A DNA stretch of 64,000 bases. It comes from Campanula takesimana. Lineage: Eukaryota; Streptophyta; Magnoliopsida; Asterales; Campanulaceae. Location: positions 62,001 to 126,000 of the forward strand of contig JAOWBW010001599.1 of assembly GCA_026119855.1 (NCBI GenBank), read 5' to 3'. A program made the position numbers and the translations under genes. The stretch's first letter is position 1. The number at the start of each line of letters is the position of its first letter. A model generated the notes under the pieces. That model made no database searches and was not told where the DNA came from. It was given only the letters and a program-made list of their open reading frames with translations. Of this stretch, positions 1 through 10,710 are shown piece after piece.

Positions 1-1250
1 TTTGGATTTAGGATGTGCCCTTGGTTCCTTTCTTGATCAATAGCACGACTATTATCACTAATAAAGTCTATGAATTAGCAACACTAGGAACCATCTTAAG
101 TTCACCAATGAACTTCTTAATCCAAACAACTCCTTTGGAGCATCTAATGCAGCAATATACTTAGATTTTAGTCGCAGATTAGTGATGTACTCTTCTTGAA
201 CCATTCCAACTACAGCTTCATATTATTTATAAAACTCGTATTGCGATTTCTACCATTTTTGTCGGTTTGGAAGCATGCATCCGTGTATCCATATATATCG
301 AGATCATCTTCCATCCCTCCATAGATCATAACAATTCTTTAGTCCTTCTTAAGTACTTTAAGAATTGTTTCACAGCCTTCCAGTGATTCTCACCGGTTGT
401 CGGATTAATATCTACTCGTCATGCTCCAAGCATTTAGATATATCCGGCTTAGTACTTATCATGGTATGATGGATTCAATTGCCGAAAGCAAAATGGCATC
501 CCATTCTCTTCCTCACGCTCATCATTTGTCTCAGGGACATTTGAGTCTTTGCATAGAAAACTCCATGTAACATTAAAACCGTCCTCTCTTAGAATCTTCC
601 TTGCGGAATCTTCTAAATGACTTTGTCAATGTATGTACTTTGGCTTAATCAATTAGCTTCTTCGATCTATCTCTATAGATCTTAATGCAAAGGACATATG
701 CAGTTTCATCCATATTCTTTATTGTGAAACACTTTCTTAACAAAGTCTTTGCAGACTAACGTATAGGAATTTCGTTTCCAATGAGCAATATGTCATCCAC
801 ATATTTAATTTTAGGAATATCACTATGCTCCCACTAATCTTCTTGTATATACAAGGTTCATCTTCGTTATTGATCAAGTCAAACTCTTTTGATTTATCAA
901 AACGGAGATTCCAACTCCCACAAGTTTGCTTTAATCCATCCAATGGATTTCTGCAACTTTCATAATTTATCAGAATTTTCTTGACTGTCAAAACCTTTAG
1001 GTTGTATCCAATACATCCTTAAGTGAGTTCCCATTGAGGAACACTTGTTTTGACATCATTTTTGTCAATTTTCATATCTCAAATATGAACATGTGACTAC
1101 GAGAATTCTAGTAAATTCTTGCGATCCATGTAAAATTTTCTCCAAGAAACTCATTCCTCTCCTTTGGTTTTTTACACCTTAGGTTAGAATGATCAAGTTC
1201 CAAACTTGATTATTACACATGGGTTGCCTTTTAGATTTCATGACTCCAAG
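1..1250 (-). pseudogene. Element B RNase H and reverse transcriptase remnant
   Basis: Minus-strand translation gives broken matches to the RNase H and RT of elements A and D. Near 100-150 the words IAA and KEL correspond to the A segment YIAASDAAKEAVWIKK. At 737-991 the RT segment reads GLKQTCGSWNLRFD and NEDEPCIYKKISGSIVIFL, matching GLKQASRSWNLRFD and NEDEPCVYKKISGSIVLFL of A. The catalytic YVDD region just after it (about 795-810) is out of frame and altered. Many stops and indels make this a dead copy with no expected product. Confidence 0.8.
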
Positions 1251-2700
1251 TCATTATCTAAATATGTGGAGTTGACATTGCATCTTTGATAGATGGTAAA
1301 TACTTCATTCCAAATGAACTTTACCTCAACACTTTCTATTTCGAAACATCCAATATTTCTTGCAATAGATTGTGTCCTATCACATACACAAGTTCTTGTA
1401 TATCTTTTGAACGGACTTTTCACGACTCCTTGTGAAAACTTGTTCAACTTCCATCTTAGGTAAATATATATTTTCTAGGTCTCGAACCATTCGAGATACA
1501 TTTTACTCCCACTGATTCTTTTAGAGATAAACCATTTATCTAGAAAAGAATCATCATAATCAACAAACCATTTGTTTCTTATGAGTAAATTATATCCTCA
1601 AGTTTCCTTAGGATATCCTATGAAAGTATATTTATTAGATTTAAATGTGAGTGTGTCCCAGACAGCTCCTTTTCAAAAGGTCTCCCGTCTTAAATCTTTA
1701 TGAAAGACAAACCGAGTTTTCTTTCATTATTTAACCTCTCTTGATGGATTCAGATTAGTATAATCATAGCGGTTTTCAAATACATAACCCCAAAACAAAT
1801 AACGGAATATCTATTTGACTTAGTCATCCAATTAACCATATCCAATAAGGTTCTTATACTTCCATGCAGACACATCATTTAAAATGATGTTCTTAGTGAA
1901 GTTAATTTGTGAAACCATTTCACAACTTTAATGATGACTGTCAAATTCTTGGTTCAATTATCGTCATCATGATCCAATCAGAATCTTTGAATAGTTTACC
2001 AAGTATAATAAAAATTCTCTTTAGCATTGCTTCTTAATGCACCATACACATCAAAATGTATTAGGTCAATTAAGATATTAACCTTTTACCAATCATAGTA
2101 AAAGATGTCTTGGTCCAAGTAAATAAGATTGCATAAATCATGTGATTCCAAATCATATGACTTAAAACTCCGTCCCATGGAATTCTAGATATGCATCTTT
2201 TATTTATTTGATCAAAACAATAATGCATAAAGAATTTTTAATTATTTATGTTATAGCCTTTATTACTTTGTTCTTCAAGATTTAGGATATAAGATTTATT
2301 TATATGATAACACAATGAAGTAAATCATAATAAATAAAACACTTTTCTTATTCCAAACAAGAATTAATATCCTTCATTATCTTTTAACAAAATAATGTTT
2401 TTCTACTTCATGAGTAAAGTCACTTTACAAGTGTTCTACGAACAATGTTTGCAACCATTACATCATTACCGTTTGTAGATAAAACTTTACTATAAGTAGA
2501 CTTTCATTTTACTAATTATTCTGGTATCCAATACCCAATAATTAAATTTAGAAAGAATAATTTATAACATAAAATTCCCAAGTGGTAGTCCCACTACCAT
2601 TCCTTTTATTGATCATCCAGAATTTTTGACTACAATTCTAAATGGTCAATCCAATTGCCATTTTACCAAATTGCATCAATTAGAGTTATTATTTAACCAT
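1251..2700 (-). pseudogene. Element B integrase and protease remnant
   Basis: This stretch occupies the position of the RT-integrase linker, integrase and protease in the collinear elements A and D, read from high to low coordinates. Short nucleotide matches persist, for example around 1560-1660 the segment corresponding to the YPKET..YYFYNRED region of A. It is saturated with stops and AT-rich drift, and no catalytic residue can be read with confidence. Assignment is mainly by collinearity, hence moderate confidence. Confidence 0.6.
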
Positions 2701-3379
2701 AATTATTTCTTTTAGGTTTGACAACTATTGTCTTACCTTTCTTTTGGCACTTGGCTCTTTTCTTATGAACCATGAGCTCTGGAGAACCATTCTCCAATAT
2801 CTCATCTTCGCAGTTTTTAGCATGTTAATGCAATTCGAAGAAATTCTTATTCATTCTAAACATGTTATAGTCCATCACAAGTGATTATAACCCTTTAGTC
2901 AATGAATTAAGAATAATATCCATGGCTAGCTTCCAATCCAATTGGACTCCCAAGTTTCTCAAGATGCTCTTTGTAGCCATTATCTTAAGCATGGAGGTTC
3001 CACTTATTACCCTTTACTCCTTTTGCATGAAGTGAATGCAATAATGGTTTTATACCTCTCTTGCTTAGATTGCTCTTTGAAACATGTAACTCAACTCCAC
3101 GCCTATTTAATAGGCTTCCACAAGTTCCAAACTTTGTTGGAGTTTAAGATCACATAATCGTGAGCATAAGACAACTCACATTCCTAGAATCATAATCATG
3201 ATTCTTGTGATTGTCTACTCCGGCATTAGGTTCTTTAGGAATAGGCCCATCAAGAATGTACAACCCATCTTCTTGCCTTAGAACGATTCTTAGGCTCAGG
3301 ATCCAATCCATGAAGTTTGTACCATTCTCTTGAAGCATTATCCTTATCAAGGATTAATCGCAACGATTTTAGTTGTCAT
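2701..3379 (-). pseudogene. Element B gag remnant
   Basis: The gag start aligns with the A and D starts: the minus-strand ATG at 3379 is followed by the same LILxKD words, but a small deletion and frameshift follow. The piece at 3150-3350 reads LQENGTNFMDWILSLRIVLR, nearly identical to the D gag N-terminus. Further on, around 2900-3130, the LEAYE and YVEHLEKLGYPI segments are recognisable in other frames. Gag would form the virus-like particle in the cytoplasm; this copy cannot encode it. The zinc-knuckle region near 2700-2760 is badly decayed. Confidence 0.78.
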
Positions 3380-3517
3380 CTACAACCAATGCAAAATTTC
3401 CAAAATTTTACAAGTACCAATCTCATTAAAGAGATAAATAATGTATTTTCCAAAAAAATACTCCCACTAAATTATATAACCTTCTTATACATCCAATGTA
3501 TAATATAATTTAAATGG

Positions 3518-3772
3518 GCTAAGATCCAACTTTAATTTGATTTTAAGTACGCTTTGGCGCACCGCTCAAATTAAATTAATTAGGTAGACAACCCTGTCAA
3601 TCATATCCATATGACTCTTAGATCCTTTTTGAGATTCTCTTAAATTGGGCTAAGATCCAACTTTAATTTAATCTTGAGTCCGCTTTGGCGGACCGCTCAA
3701 AATCAAATTAATTAGGTAGACAATTTCTTGTCAATCATATCCAATATATTCTTAGTGATCCAATTTCAAAAG
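3518..3772. repeat. Tandem duplication in the element B leader
   Basis: Two copies of a roughly 130-bp segment begin at about 3518 and 3645 with GGGCTAAGATCCAACTTTAA, each followed by a GC hairpin, AATTAATTAGGTAGACAA and CAATCATATCC. Elements A and D have one copy at the matching place, so the duplication is specific to B or its sublineage. Confidence 0.8.
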
Positions 3773-4570
3773 CATGTTTATCTCATCTTTGCCTAGGCCC
3801 AAAACTGTTTTGACGCCTAATTAAGTCCAACCATTTTAAACGCATAGGAAACTCTTATTCACTCATCTTGCTCATACAAAGATAAAATCAATGCACCTCG
3901 CTTTGGCGAGCCACATTAAAGTACCGGTGCACTAACAAGTGTTTTAATCATGCGTGGCAAAAGGACTTAAAACTTTCTTGAAGGTTCATCACCATATAGC
4001 ATACAACATATTTATGAGCACACAAGATAAACATGTTACGCATCAAGTTTAGCCACTAAATTAATCTCATTAATTTAAGAATAACATTTATGTGTCATTA
4101 GTTTCTCCTATGATTATGAGGATGAGACTATTTCAACTTTGGTATTATCTCCAAATCAAGACAAGAAGAAGTGCGGCCGAACTAAGCCATTAGGCAACCA
4201 CAATTCCGCACTAATTCAAGAAACCAAGAAAGTAGTCCATGTGGCCGAAACTAAGCAATAGATGGTCCGATGAACGTAGGCCAATTGCATTCACAATTCC
4301 ACATGGATCTCCAATCATTGAATCAAGAACTTTGTTTCTCAATTTAGCAATTATGAACTCTTCATAATTCTAATTTCGTTTTATCTTTGAAACCTTGATC
4401 GCGATCAAGTTTGGGAAACACAATCTCGATGAACGTAGATTAGCCATCCAAACCTTGAACTAATCTTAGAATCACAAGACTAAAACAAATAGGAGATTTA
4501 AACCCAAGATCCACACCCAAAACCCAAACCCTACCCCCGCGCAAACCCTAGGTCCGCCGGGTCAAGGCTT

Positions 4571-4586
4571 GGGTCCGGTCGGACCC
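4571..4586. repeat. GC palindrome in element B leader
   Basis: GGGTCCGGTCGGACCC has two perfect 7-base arms around a GT centre. A related, less perfect copy lies at 4551-4563. It sits at the same leader position as the four-copy palindrome cluster of element A (44388-44462) but has a different sequence. Confidence 0.75.
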
Positions 4587-4957
4587 CTTGCGAAAAATCC
4601 AAATTTTTAAAGTTCCAAAATTTATCTCAAAAATTGTTTTTCCCGATTCAATTAGGATTTGGTGTTCTTGGTGATCCAATCACCATGATCATCAAAACCT
4701 TGAATAAACGATTTATTCTTGAATCCCTAGAATATCAAACTTTGATCCAATCAAAAATTGATAATCCAAACAATTTTAAATCCACCATAATTTTAATTGC
4801 GATTGAGCAGTGCGATTAAAGTTTATAAAACAATAAACCACATGAAACACATAGACCACATAAACATCATAATCCCAATATTCAAATCATGCTAGGCACA
4901 TAAACAATTTATATACACACAACATGATCTTAGTATTGAAATAATTAACATGAACGG

Positions 4958-4970
4958 GGCTCTGATACCA
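4958..4970 (-). promoter_or_regulatory. Primer binding site of element B
   Basis: The minus strand reads TGGTATCAGAGCC one base inside the LTR end. This is the usual plant LTR-retrotransposon site complementary to the 3' end of initiator methionine tRNA, and it fixes the orientation of the element. Confidence 0.92.
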
Positions 4971-5396
4971 CTGAAGGGTTTCGTAGTAACATGCGCAGCG
5001 GAATTAAGCATTTAAAATTTATGAAACCCAAAGCCCATAGATCCATTCATATGATTAATTCAAATACAACATAATGAATACTAGAATACTAACCCTTGAT
5101 GCCTTTGATTTTGCAACCTTGAATTCGATGGAGGCTTGAAGTCTTGATTACGAACAAAGCAAGAATCACGAACTATGAAGATGATAAGATTCACCCTCTA
5201 GCGGTATCCACACCACGAACGAATATCAAGAACACTTGATCTTGGTTGCTAGACCAAATTATGAAACACGCTTTCACAATTGTAAGAACTATATGGAATT
5301 ATGAATATTCTTGTTCTTCACTTTTTGGATCTTAGAACAAGAAAATAACCTCTCAAAACCTTATGGAGGCATGCTTAATGACTGCTGAAAGGATCC

Positions 5397-5404
5397 TTAA
5401 ATAG
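5397..5404 (-). promoter_or_regulatory. TATA-like element in B LTR
   Basis: TATTTAAG on the minus strand, at the position corresponding to TATAAAAG of element A. Its use as a core promoter is inferred from position only. Confidence 0.45.
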
Positions 5405-5486
5405 GTCCTAATCCTTAACCCTTAGGACTTAGGAAACCTAAATCCCGTCACCAAATTAGGCACAAGGAATTCTGGCCGACTTGACT

Positions 5487-5669
5487 GGCACGGTCGTGCC
5501 CTACAATCTGGCACGGTCGTGCCATCTAGTCCGCGCGAATTCCCCAGCCGCCCATTTTCGGCACGGTCGTGCTTGGTAATTTGGCACGGTCGTGCCAATC
5601 ATGTCGACAGGTTTGCCTTGGTTTGGATTTATGGCACGACCGTGCCATTTTAAGGCGCACGACCGTGCC
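5487..5669. repeat. Six-copy GGCACGGTCGTGCC palindrome cluster in B LTR
   Basis: Copies at 5487-5500, 5510-5523, 5560-5573 (last base differs), 5583-5596, 5633-5646 (opposite orientation) and 5657-5668 (opposite, shorter). Each has six-base arms ending in CG around a two-base centre. The cluster lies upstream of the TATA-like word with respect to the element. Confidence 0.93.
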
Positions 5670-6502
5670 AGAGCCAAACACTGATATTTTTCCATAATTC
5701 CCATTTAGTCCTTACGATTCGTTCTATTTGTGTGTGACTCTCTAGGATTACACTAAGTTGGCAATGGGTTCAAACATGAAACCATAAGATATGATTAGGT
5801 TCTAGCAAACCGTCATACCTACCCAAATAGTATAACTAGATACAAGTTCGTATTCTTTTTAGAACATGTCATAATCCCTTTGTCTCCGAGGTCATTGAAC
5901 ACAAGTCATGGTCAACAAGTCAACTTGTATTGTTCAATACTTTTCTTGATCCCGAATATGTTGATAATCCAAATGACATTGATCCAATCAATCCATTTGA
6001 GTTTGGCCAAACATTTCACCAACATCATTCCTTCGAGGGGCCCAACCTTGACATCTCTCCGAAGAGGGACAAATCCATTTGGCTTATTATTCTTCCCTAC
6101 GTGAATCCAATCATGCCAATCATACCCTTTATAACTACCGTGTTAAGGCAGCGTTTGAATATGTCAAACATAATGTTCATCAAGTGGAAGACTATAATAA
6201 CTTCATGTCTAAGGATTCAAATGACATAACTAATATGAGATTTATATATGACATCGACCATGACATAAATCTCATACCGCGGGTCATGTCCAGTACCTTG
6301 TTCCAAACAAGTACCCATAAATCTAACATGATCATCCCATGATCATTTAGCCTTTATACTAGTGCTTAAGAAGCTCTAGGGATGGAGATTATTATAAGCA
6401 AACACGAGCCATAATAATAATCTTATTATCTCTTTATTATTATGAATAAAATGATAACTTATACAACGTTTAACAAACATGCCTAGGGCACCAACACCAA
6501 CA

Positions 6503-7116
6503 GTGACGACTACGCCGGCTATGTGCGGACTCGGTTGATCAGCCCTCAGGTTCGGGCTAGGATGTTATCGGGAGAGGGATCGAGCTCGGGCCGGTATGTT
6601 AGTCAGAGTCGGCCTTTTGGTGATGCCTCCCCGTTCGAGTAGCGTGAGGGTGATGAGAGGTGGCCGGGAGGTGGAGATTAGCTTGGAGCCGACGGCCGCA
6701 GATGTTATCGAGGAGACTTTTGTTCTCCGCCTGACGCTGGGGTATGACCTTATGATTTATCTCAGTCATGCACACACACACTTGTTATTTCTACATTTTA
6801 ATCATTGCCTTGGTTTTCCTCTCAGGTGACTCGGGAGGCGTACGTTCATTCTGTTCAGCGGGAGAACGTACTGATGCGCCTATTGAGAGAGGCATATCAT
6901 TCTTTCACTTGCCAGCGGGATGATGTCGTGGCTCCCCAGCATCGGGAACGGTCTCCGAACGGTGCGGGCTCCTCCATACTGTTGGTTGAGCGGTCCGTGG
7001 ATGGAGTTCGGGTGCCGGTAGCTCTCGAGCTTCAGCGCGGCGTGGAGACACCACGGAGGAGGAATCTGATTAAGCGGGACCCATCCTCTTCTCCTTATTC
7101 CTGTACTGTTAGCTAG
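6503..7116 (+). pseudogene. Exon-like orphan coding fragment, unknown
   Basis: GC-rich sequence unlike the flanking LTRs. The plus strand holds two coding-looking blocks: one around 6596-6760 containing the words EISLEPTAADVIEE, and one at 6826-7116 starting VTREAYVHSVQRENVLMRLL and ending in a stop. Between them, an AT-rich stretch begins with GTATGA (about 6741) and ends in a pyrimidine tract plus CAG at 6825, like a plant intron. However, simple splicing at those sites puts the second block out of frame, so either the donor is elsewhere or the fragment is decayed. I do not recognise the protein. It could be the 3' end of a gene or of an older transposon truncated by element B. Confidence 0.4.
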
Positions 7117-7428
7117 TAGAGACAAATATGTACTGGACAACTATTTAACAATGTATATTTATGCACTAGAATGAGAATGATTTTGTGACCACCTATTTGT
7201 ACAAGCTAATTATTTTACAATGCTCCTAATTTTTCTACAATGCATGAGCCAAGGGGAGGGACAGGTACGTTGTTTGCATGGATCCGCTGTGGGGTAGGAG
7301 CAATCGATCTGAAATTTCTGCATGGGGCAATAGTGGCCGCGTGGCCAAGGAAAAGTCGGCCGCCTGGCCAAGAACAATTGTGGCCGCGTGGCCTAGGACG
7401 AATGTGGCCGCGTGGCCGAGTCTTCCGC
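7117..7428. other. Unassigned sequence with a four-copy GGCCGCGTGGCC cluster
   Basis: AT-rich start, then GC-rich palindromes at 7334-7347, 7356-7370, 7381-7393 and 7404-7417 (consensus TGGCCGCGTGGCCA, one copy with CCT in the centre). It ends where the H LTR starts. The same palindrome occurs in the F LTR (17838-17887) in otherwise dissimilar sequence. It is probably a remnant of another LTR. Confidence 0.55.
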
Positions 7429-7618
7429 TGTAGACACCCCGCCTTGGACCGCTCACCCCGATTGCACATTTGATCTTGTGTTTCTCCCCATTTTAAGTGT
7501 TTCTCGTTAGTTTCTGTCACTTCCGTTAAGTTCCTGACTGACTTCGTTAAGTCCAGGGACTAAACTGAATAACAGGGCTGACTTTCTGGTCCATTCTATC
7601 AAAATTTCCTTCTCCAAG

Positions 7619-7690
7619 TCGCGCGCCTCCGCCAGGAGGAGCCATACGCGCGCGCCTCCTGCCCCCAAAGCAGGAAGCGCGCGCCTCTGG
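7619..7690. repeat. GCGCGCGCCTC near-palindrome cluster in H LTR
   Basis: Three copies of a GCGCGCGCCTC-type word at about 7619-7630, 7646-7661 and 7671-7690, interleaved with AGGAGG/CCTCCTG arms. The third (GAAGCGCGCGCCTC) is a palindrome apart from one wobble position. The cluster ends about 115 bp upstream of the TATA box. Confidence 0.8.
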
Positions 7691-7805
7691 GCGTCAGTTA
7701 CAGATTTCTGGCCAGGATTCTCTCCCTTGCTCAATTTACAGGATTTTGCCCTGGAAGGATTTCTTGGTGACTGAGTTTTGGCACCAAAAACATCTCTCTT
7801 TCACC

Positions 7806-7813
7806 TATAAAAA
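7806..7813 (+). promoter_or_regulatory. TATA box in H LTR
   Basis: CCTATAAAAACCTCCC in a pyrimidine-rich context, typical of a plant core promoter; it would drive the H transcript. Confidence 0.6.
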
Positions 7814-8464
7814 CCTCCCTTTACCTCCATTTTCAAAGGACGAAAACTTGAGACAAAACTTTGACCAAAAACCTTGACCTTGACCTTGGACCTTTGGCTC
7901 TCAATCTCAATAAACCACATTCTCTACTTTCAAAGCATTTTCCAAAGGATTTCTCCAAGTAATTCAACAAGAAGTGTTTGAAGTCTCTTGAAGTCTAGGT
8001 AAAGCTATTTCTTTCCCCTTCTCAACTTCATCTCTTTTCTCTTTCTTTCTGTTTTATCAAAGTGCAATCACCCAAATCATTTTGGGACATGACTCTAATG
8101 ATCACCTCATCTCATTGAGGTCGGTTAAAGAGTTATCTCCTACATTCCAAACTCTATTTCAAAACCCCTTTTTTATTATTTAAAGAAGAAGAAGAAGAAC
8201 GTTTATCATTCATGTAGATTTTGATCAAGCAAGACCAACTTTAGTTGGGCGAGATGGGTGTTTCGGTACTTCCATCTCGTAATCTAACCCCCGAACCTCA
8301 AAACAAAGAATCTCTGTTTTCGTAATCAAACTTAGGCTATTATCAATAGGTTTTTCTTATGTTCCTCAAAACATAGGTGGCGACTCTAAAAACAAGTTAG
8401 ACATCCTAGGACAACTCCGCGCACTCTAGCCTAAAGCCGTGGGCTCCTCCCGGGGTATCTATAG

Positions 8465-8482
8465 TGGCGACTCCGCTGGGGA
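8465..8482 (+). promoter_or_regulatory. Primer binding site of element H
   Basis: TGGCGACTCCGCTGGGGA follows the LTR end after one base. The TGG start fits the CCA end of a tRNA. This type of site, not the initiator-Met one, is what I expect for Tat/Ogre elements (tRNA-Arg priming in Ogre); the exact tRNA is inferred. Confidence 0.6.
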
Positions 8483-8967
8483 GATTTGAGGGTTAAACTT
8501 GCATTATGATCAAAATCTACATCTTTTCTGGGCATTCTGACTCCTGATGGGGGAGGCGCGCGCTTCTGGCCTCTTCAGCCTAAGGCGCGCGCATCCCGCA
8601 TCAAGGACCAGAATCGCCCGCTTCTTCATGTTCTTCATCTTCTTCTTCTGATATTCTCCACTAATCATTTTTGCAGGGGTTAAAATATGCACATAGGACC
8701 AGGGCAATCCCCTGAGTCAAAAATCTGACAATCTGACAGGTGTGCCCAGAAGCGCGCACCTCCTAATAGCATTGCGCCACGCGCGCGCATCCCGTATCAA
8801 CACTCAGAGGCGCACGCTTCTGGGTTGGTTCCCAGAACAGAAACAGGTTTCAGTGACTAAGCAGAACAGTGGGGTGTGGGCACAGTTGCCTGCGTCAGAA
8901 CAGAATTGAACCCTCGGACTGTTTATTTTTATGTTTTATTTACCGGTCACACGGGTGATTCAGGAGT
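8483..8967 (+). other. Truncated leader of element H with GC palindromes
   Basis: Words GAGGCGCGCGCTTCTGG (about 8552), AAGGCGCGCGCATCCCGC (about 8582), AGAAGCGCGCACCTCC (about 8748), CACGCGCGCGCATCCCG (about 8778) and GAGGCGCACGCTTCTGGG (about 8808) repeat the motif type of the H LTR. Coding sequence of H is not reached, because element I interrupts at 8968. Confidence 0.65.
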
Positions 8968-9742
8968 TGTTGTTAGGCCCAATTGGTAGGAAAATAGGCT
9001 AGAGGGGGGGGGGTGAATAGCCTTTTTAAAACTTTTACAAAGAAACACTTATAAATGCAAAGTCACTTATCAGTTTGCAAACTATTATCAGTAAGCGCAG
9101 CGGGTAAAATATGACTTAGTTTTAACTCACACAAAATCTGTGTATAAAAGATTTTCAGAGCTTAGTTTTACACAAAGTTATTTCCAAAAGTTCAATGCAG
9201 TTTCAAGAGATTGGTCAAAGGAAATAATGATGAATCAGCAAGAACAGTAATGATTTGCCGGTGATAGAGTTCCAACCGGCAAGGACAGTAAGTAACAAGG
9301 GACACAAGTATTTGGAGAGGTTCACAGTGAAAATACTGCTACGTCCTCTACCATGTTTGGTCAGAAATTTGATTTGGGTTAAGAGCACTATTAAATATCC
9401 CTAGTCTATTACAAGCACGGCTTTGCCGGATACAAAGACTAAATTCTAGAGATAGTTAATGAATCGTAAAACAAATATCGGACCAAGTGTATTTGAGCGG
9501 CAAGTTCAAAAGAACTTATCTCACTCAGGTGGGTGTGTGAAAGACTCAAACAACGTATTCCTTAAAATGATCTAGTTCGGGAATACTAACAATGTTGTTG
9601 AGTTTGTGCACAAGTGTATATCCTATTAAATGATCTAATGATTATCTAGACACGGAATGTTTGAGCTTCAATGAATGCTGCAAACAACCAACTCTCTTCA
9701 ATGCACTAAAATCACCAACCTTCTTCAATGCACTGAGTCCTC

Positions 9743-9750
9743 TATTTATA
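9743..9750 (-). promoter_or_regulatory. TATA box in element I LTR
   Basis: The minus strand reads CCTATAAATAGAGG, an excellent plant TATA box; position in the LTR suits the retroelement promoter. Confidence 0.6.
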
Positions 9751-10104
9751 GGAGGAGTTAATGTCTTAGCTTGTTGAAGAAGGATAACATTTGAATTTCC
9801 AGCTGGGTAGGTGAGGAGCATTTAATGCAGTATCCTTGGCATTAATGGCGAAGATACGCGTGCCTTAAAAGTCTAATGGGTAAAGACCCCTTTGTCTCAA
9901 CCGGTTACCTGCAAAAGCAAGTAGAGACAGAGTATAGCTAAAAGTAGCTATGTGTCAGACGGCGCAGTAATCATTACAGAGCAGGTAAACTACTTTATGA
10001 TAAAAACAGTATAGAGACAATCAGCAAGGTTGACTTTAATGAAATGATGTCACCTGACTGACAGTGCAGACTGTCTATTATATCGGCATGTTGAGAATGG
10101 AGTT

Positions 10105-10199
10105 CATCGGCAACTTATTTAATAAGTTGATCGGCAACTTGTGTAGCAAGTTGATCGGCAACTTGTCGCATGTTAAGAATAGAGTTGATCGGCAACTTG
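10105..10199. repeat. CAAGTTGATCGGCAACTTG palindrome cluster in element I LTR
   Basis: Copies at 10124-10140, 10147-10165 (perfect seven-base arms CAAGTTG/CAACTTG around ATCGG) and 10180-10198, with a further CAACTT arm at 10111. Neighbouring arms can also pair with each other (CAACTT..AAGTTG at 10111-10129), so alternative hairpins are possible. Confidence 0.88.
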
Positions 10200-10383
10200 T
10201 TACTGGTCTGCTGATTTGCTTCCTCTGCTGGTTTGTCTTGTTTTGAAGAGTTGTAATACACCTGTGCTTGTCACAAAGAATCCTAAGGGTACCTAAAAAT
10301 GTTCTAATAAAATTGGGGGATCCTAAGTGTAGACATGATTGGGATTAAGTAATTCTATAATCTAGGAATCTATTTGAACAACA

Positions 10384-10395
10384 ATCTCCTCCTAA
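10384..10395 (-). promoter_or_regulatory. Polypurine tract of element I
   Basis: The minus strand reads TTAGGAGGAGAT immediately before the LTR start. It would prime plus-strand DNA synthesis during reverse transcription. Confidence 0.65.
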
Positions 10396-10710
10396 TTACT
10401 TAAGTCCAATCACCCTTAATACTAAGGACATCTCTTAACTTAGGGAAAGTTTTCTATGGATATCTAGGTAAAATCATTTCCTAAGGTAAGTCACACTAAA
10501 TGTCTAAAGTAAAAGGTGGATTCACCAAAATAAATGGTGAAGCCGGTTCAATGAATCGGCAGAATGTTAATCTGCAAAGAGGATTAGCACAGAATAATGC
10601 AGATAACATATATATAAGAAAAACATATTATCACAAACAAAATATCATTAAGCAAAGAGATTTGTCTATGAAGGTCTTCATAAGATATCTACATCATTGG
10701 CTATGTCGAC
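10396..10710 (-). other. 3' untranslated region of element I
   Basis: About 315 bp between the polypurine tract and the end of the env-like ORF. No supported gene; short plus-strand ORFs here are chance. Confidence 0.5.

Larger units (their letters stand above)
3380..4957 (-). other. Element B untranslated leader (PBS to gag)
   Basis: About 1.6 kb of leader aligning along its length with the leaders of A (44098-45651) and D (59104-60641). It contains a tandem duplication of roughly 130 bp (about 3520-3770), hairpins with TTTG loops on the plus strand (3547-3562, 3678-3693, 3897-3910), and a GC-rich palindrome at 4571-4586. I see no ORF or RNA gene in it. Confidence 0.75.
1..6502 (-). mobile_element. 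Element B: degenerate Angela/BARE-like Ty1-copia retrotransposon, 5' part
   Basis: On the minus strand the order is 5' LTR (4972-6502), primer binding site, leader, gag, protease, integrase, reverse transcriptase, RNase H, running off the left edge. It is the same family as elements A and D: the gag start, LTR start and leader can be aligned with theirs by eye. It is much older: no reading frame longer than about 85 codons survives in the polyprotein region. The 3' LTR must lie left of the window. Family assignment rests on the integrase and gag wording shared with A and D. Confidence 0.88.
4972..6502 (-). repeat. 5' LTR of element B
   Basis: A 1531-bp LTR. The minus strand starts TGTTGGTGTTGGTGCCCTAG at 6502 and ends in CA at 4972, next to the primer site. 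It aligns through its length with the LTRs of A and D. A TATA-like word lies at 5397-5404 and a six-copy palindrome cluster at 5487-5669. ORFs inside it on either strand are LTR sequence, not genes. Confidence 0.9.
7429..8463 (+). repeat. LTR of element H (Tat/Ogre-like Ty3-gypsy), 5' LTR
   Basis: Starts TGTAGACACCCCGCC and ends ...GGTATCTATA just before the primer site, about 1035 bp. The terminal CA appears mutated to TA. The start resembles that of G (minus strand TGTAGACACCTCG). GGTGGCGACTCT about 80 bp before the end matches the same word near the LTR ends of F and G. A TATA box lies at 7806-7813 and GC repeats at 7619-7690 lie upstream of it. The element continues into a leader that is cut by element I at 8968. 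Confidence 0.78.
8968..10383 (-). repeat. 3' LTR of element I
   Basis: The minus strand starts TGTTGTTCAAATAG at 10383, directly behind a purine tract, and the left end on the plus strand is TGTTGTTAGGCCC, giving TG..CA ends with a short inverted repeat. Length is about 1416 bp. It contains TATAAATA at 9743-9750 (minus), a homopolymeric G run near 9006, and a CAAGTTG..CAACTTG palindrome cluster at 10105-10199. Confidence 0.7.

Noticed and set aside
8984..9016. G-run GAGGGGGGGGGTGAATAG as a polypurine tract
   Set aside because: It lies inside the I LTR and is not next to an LTR start in the right orientation; the tract at 10384-10395 fits better.
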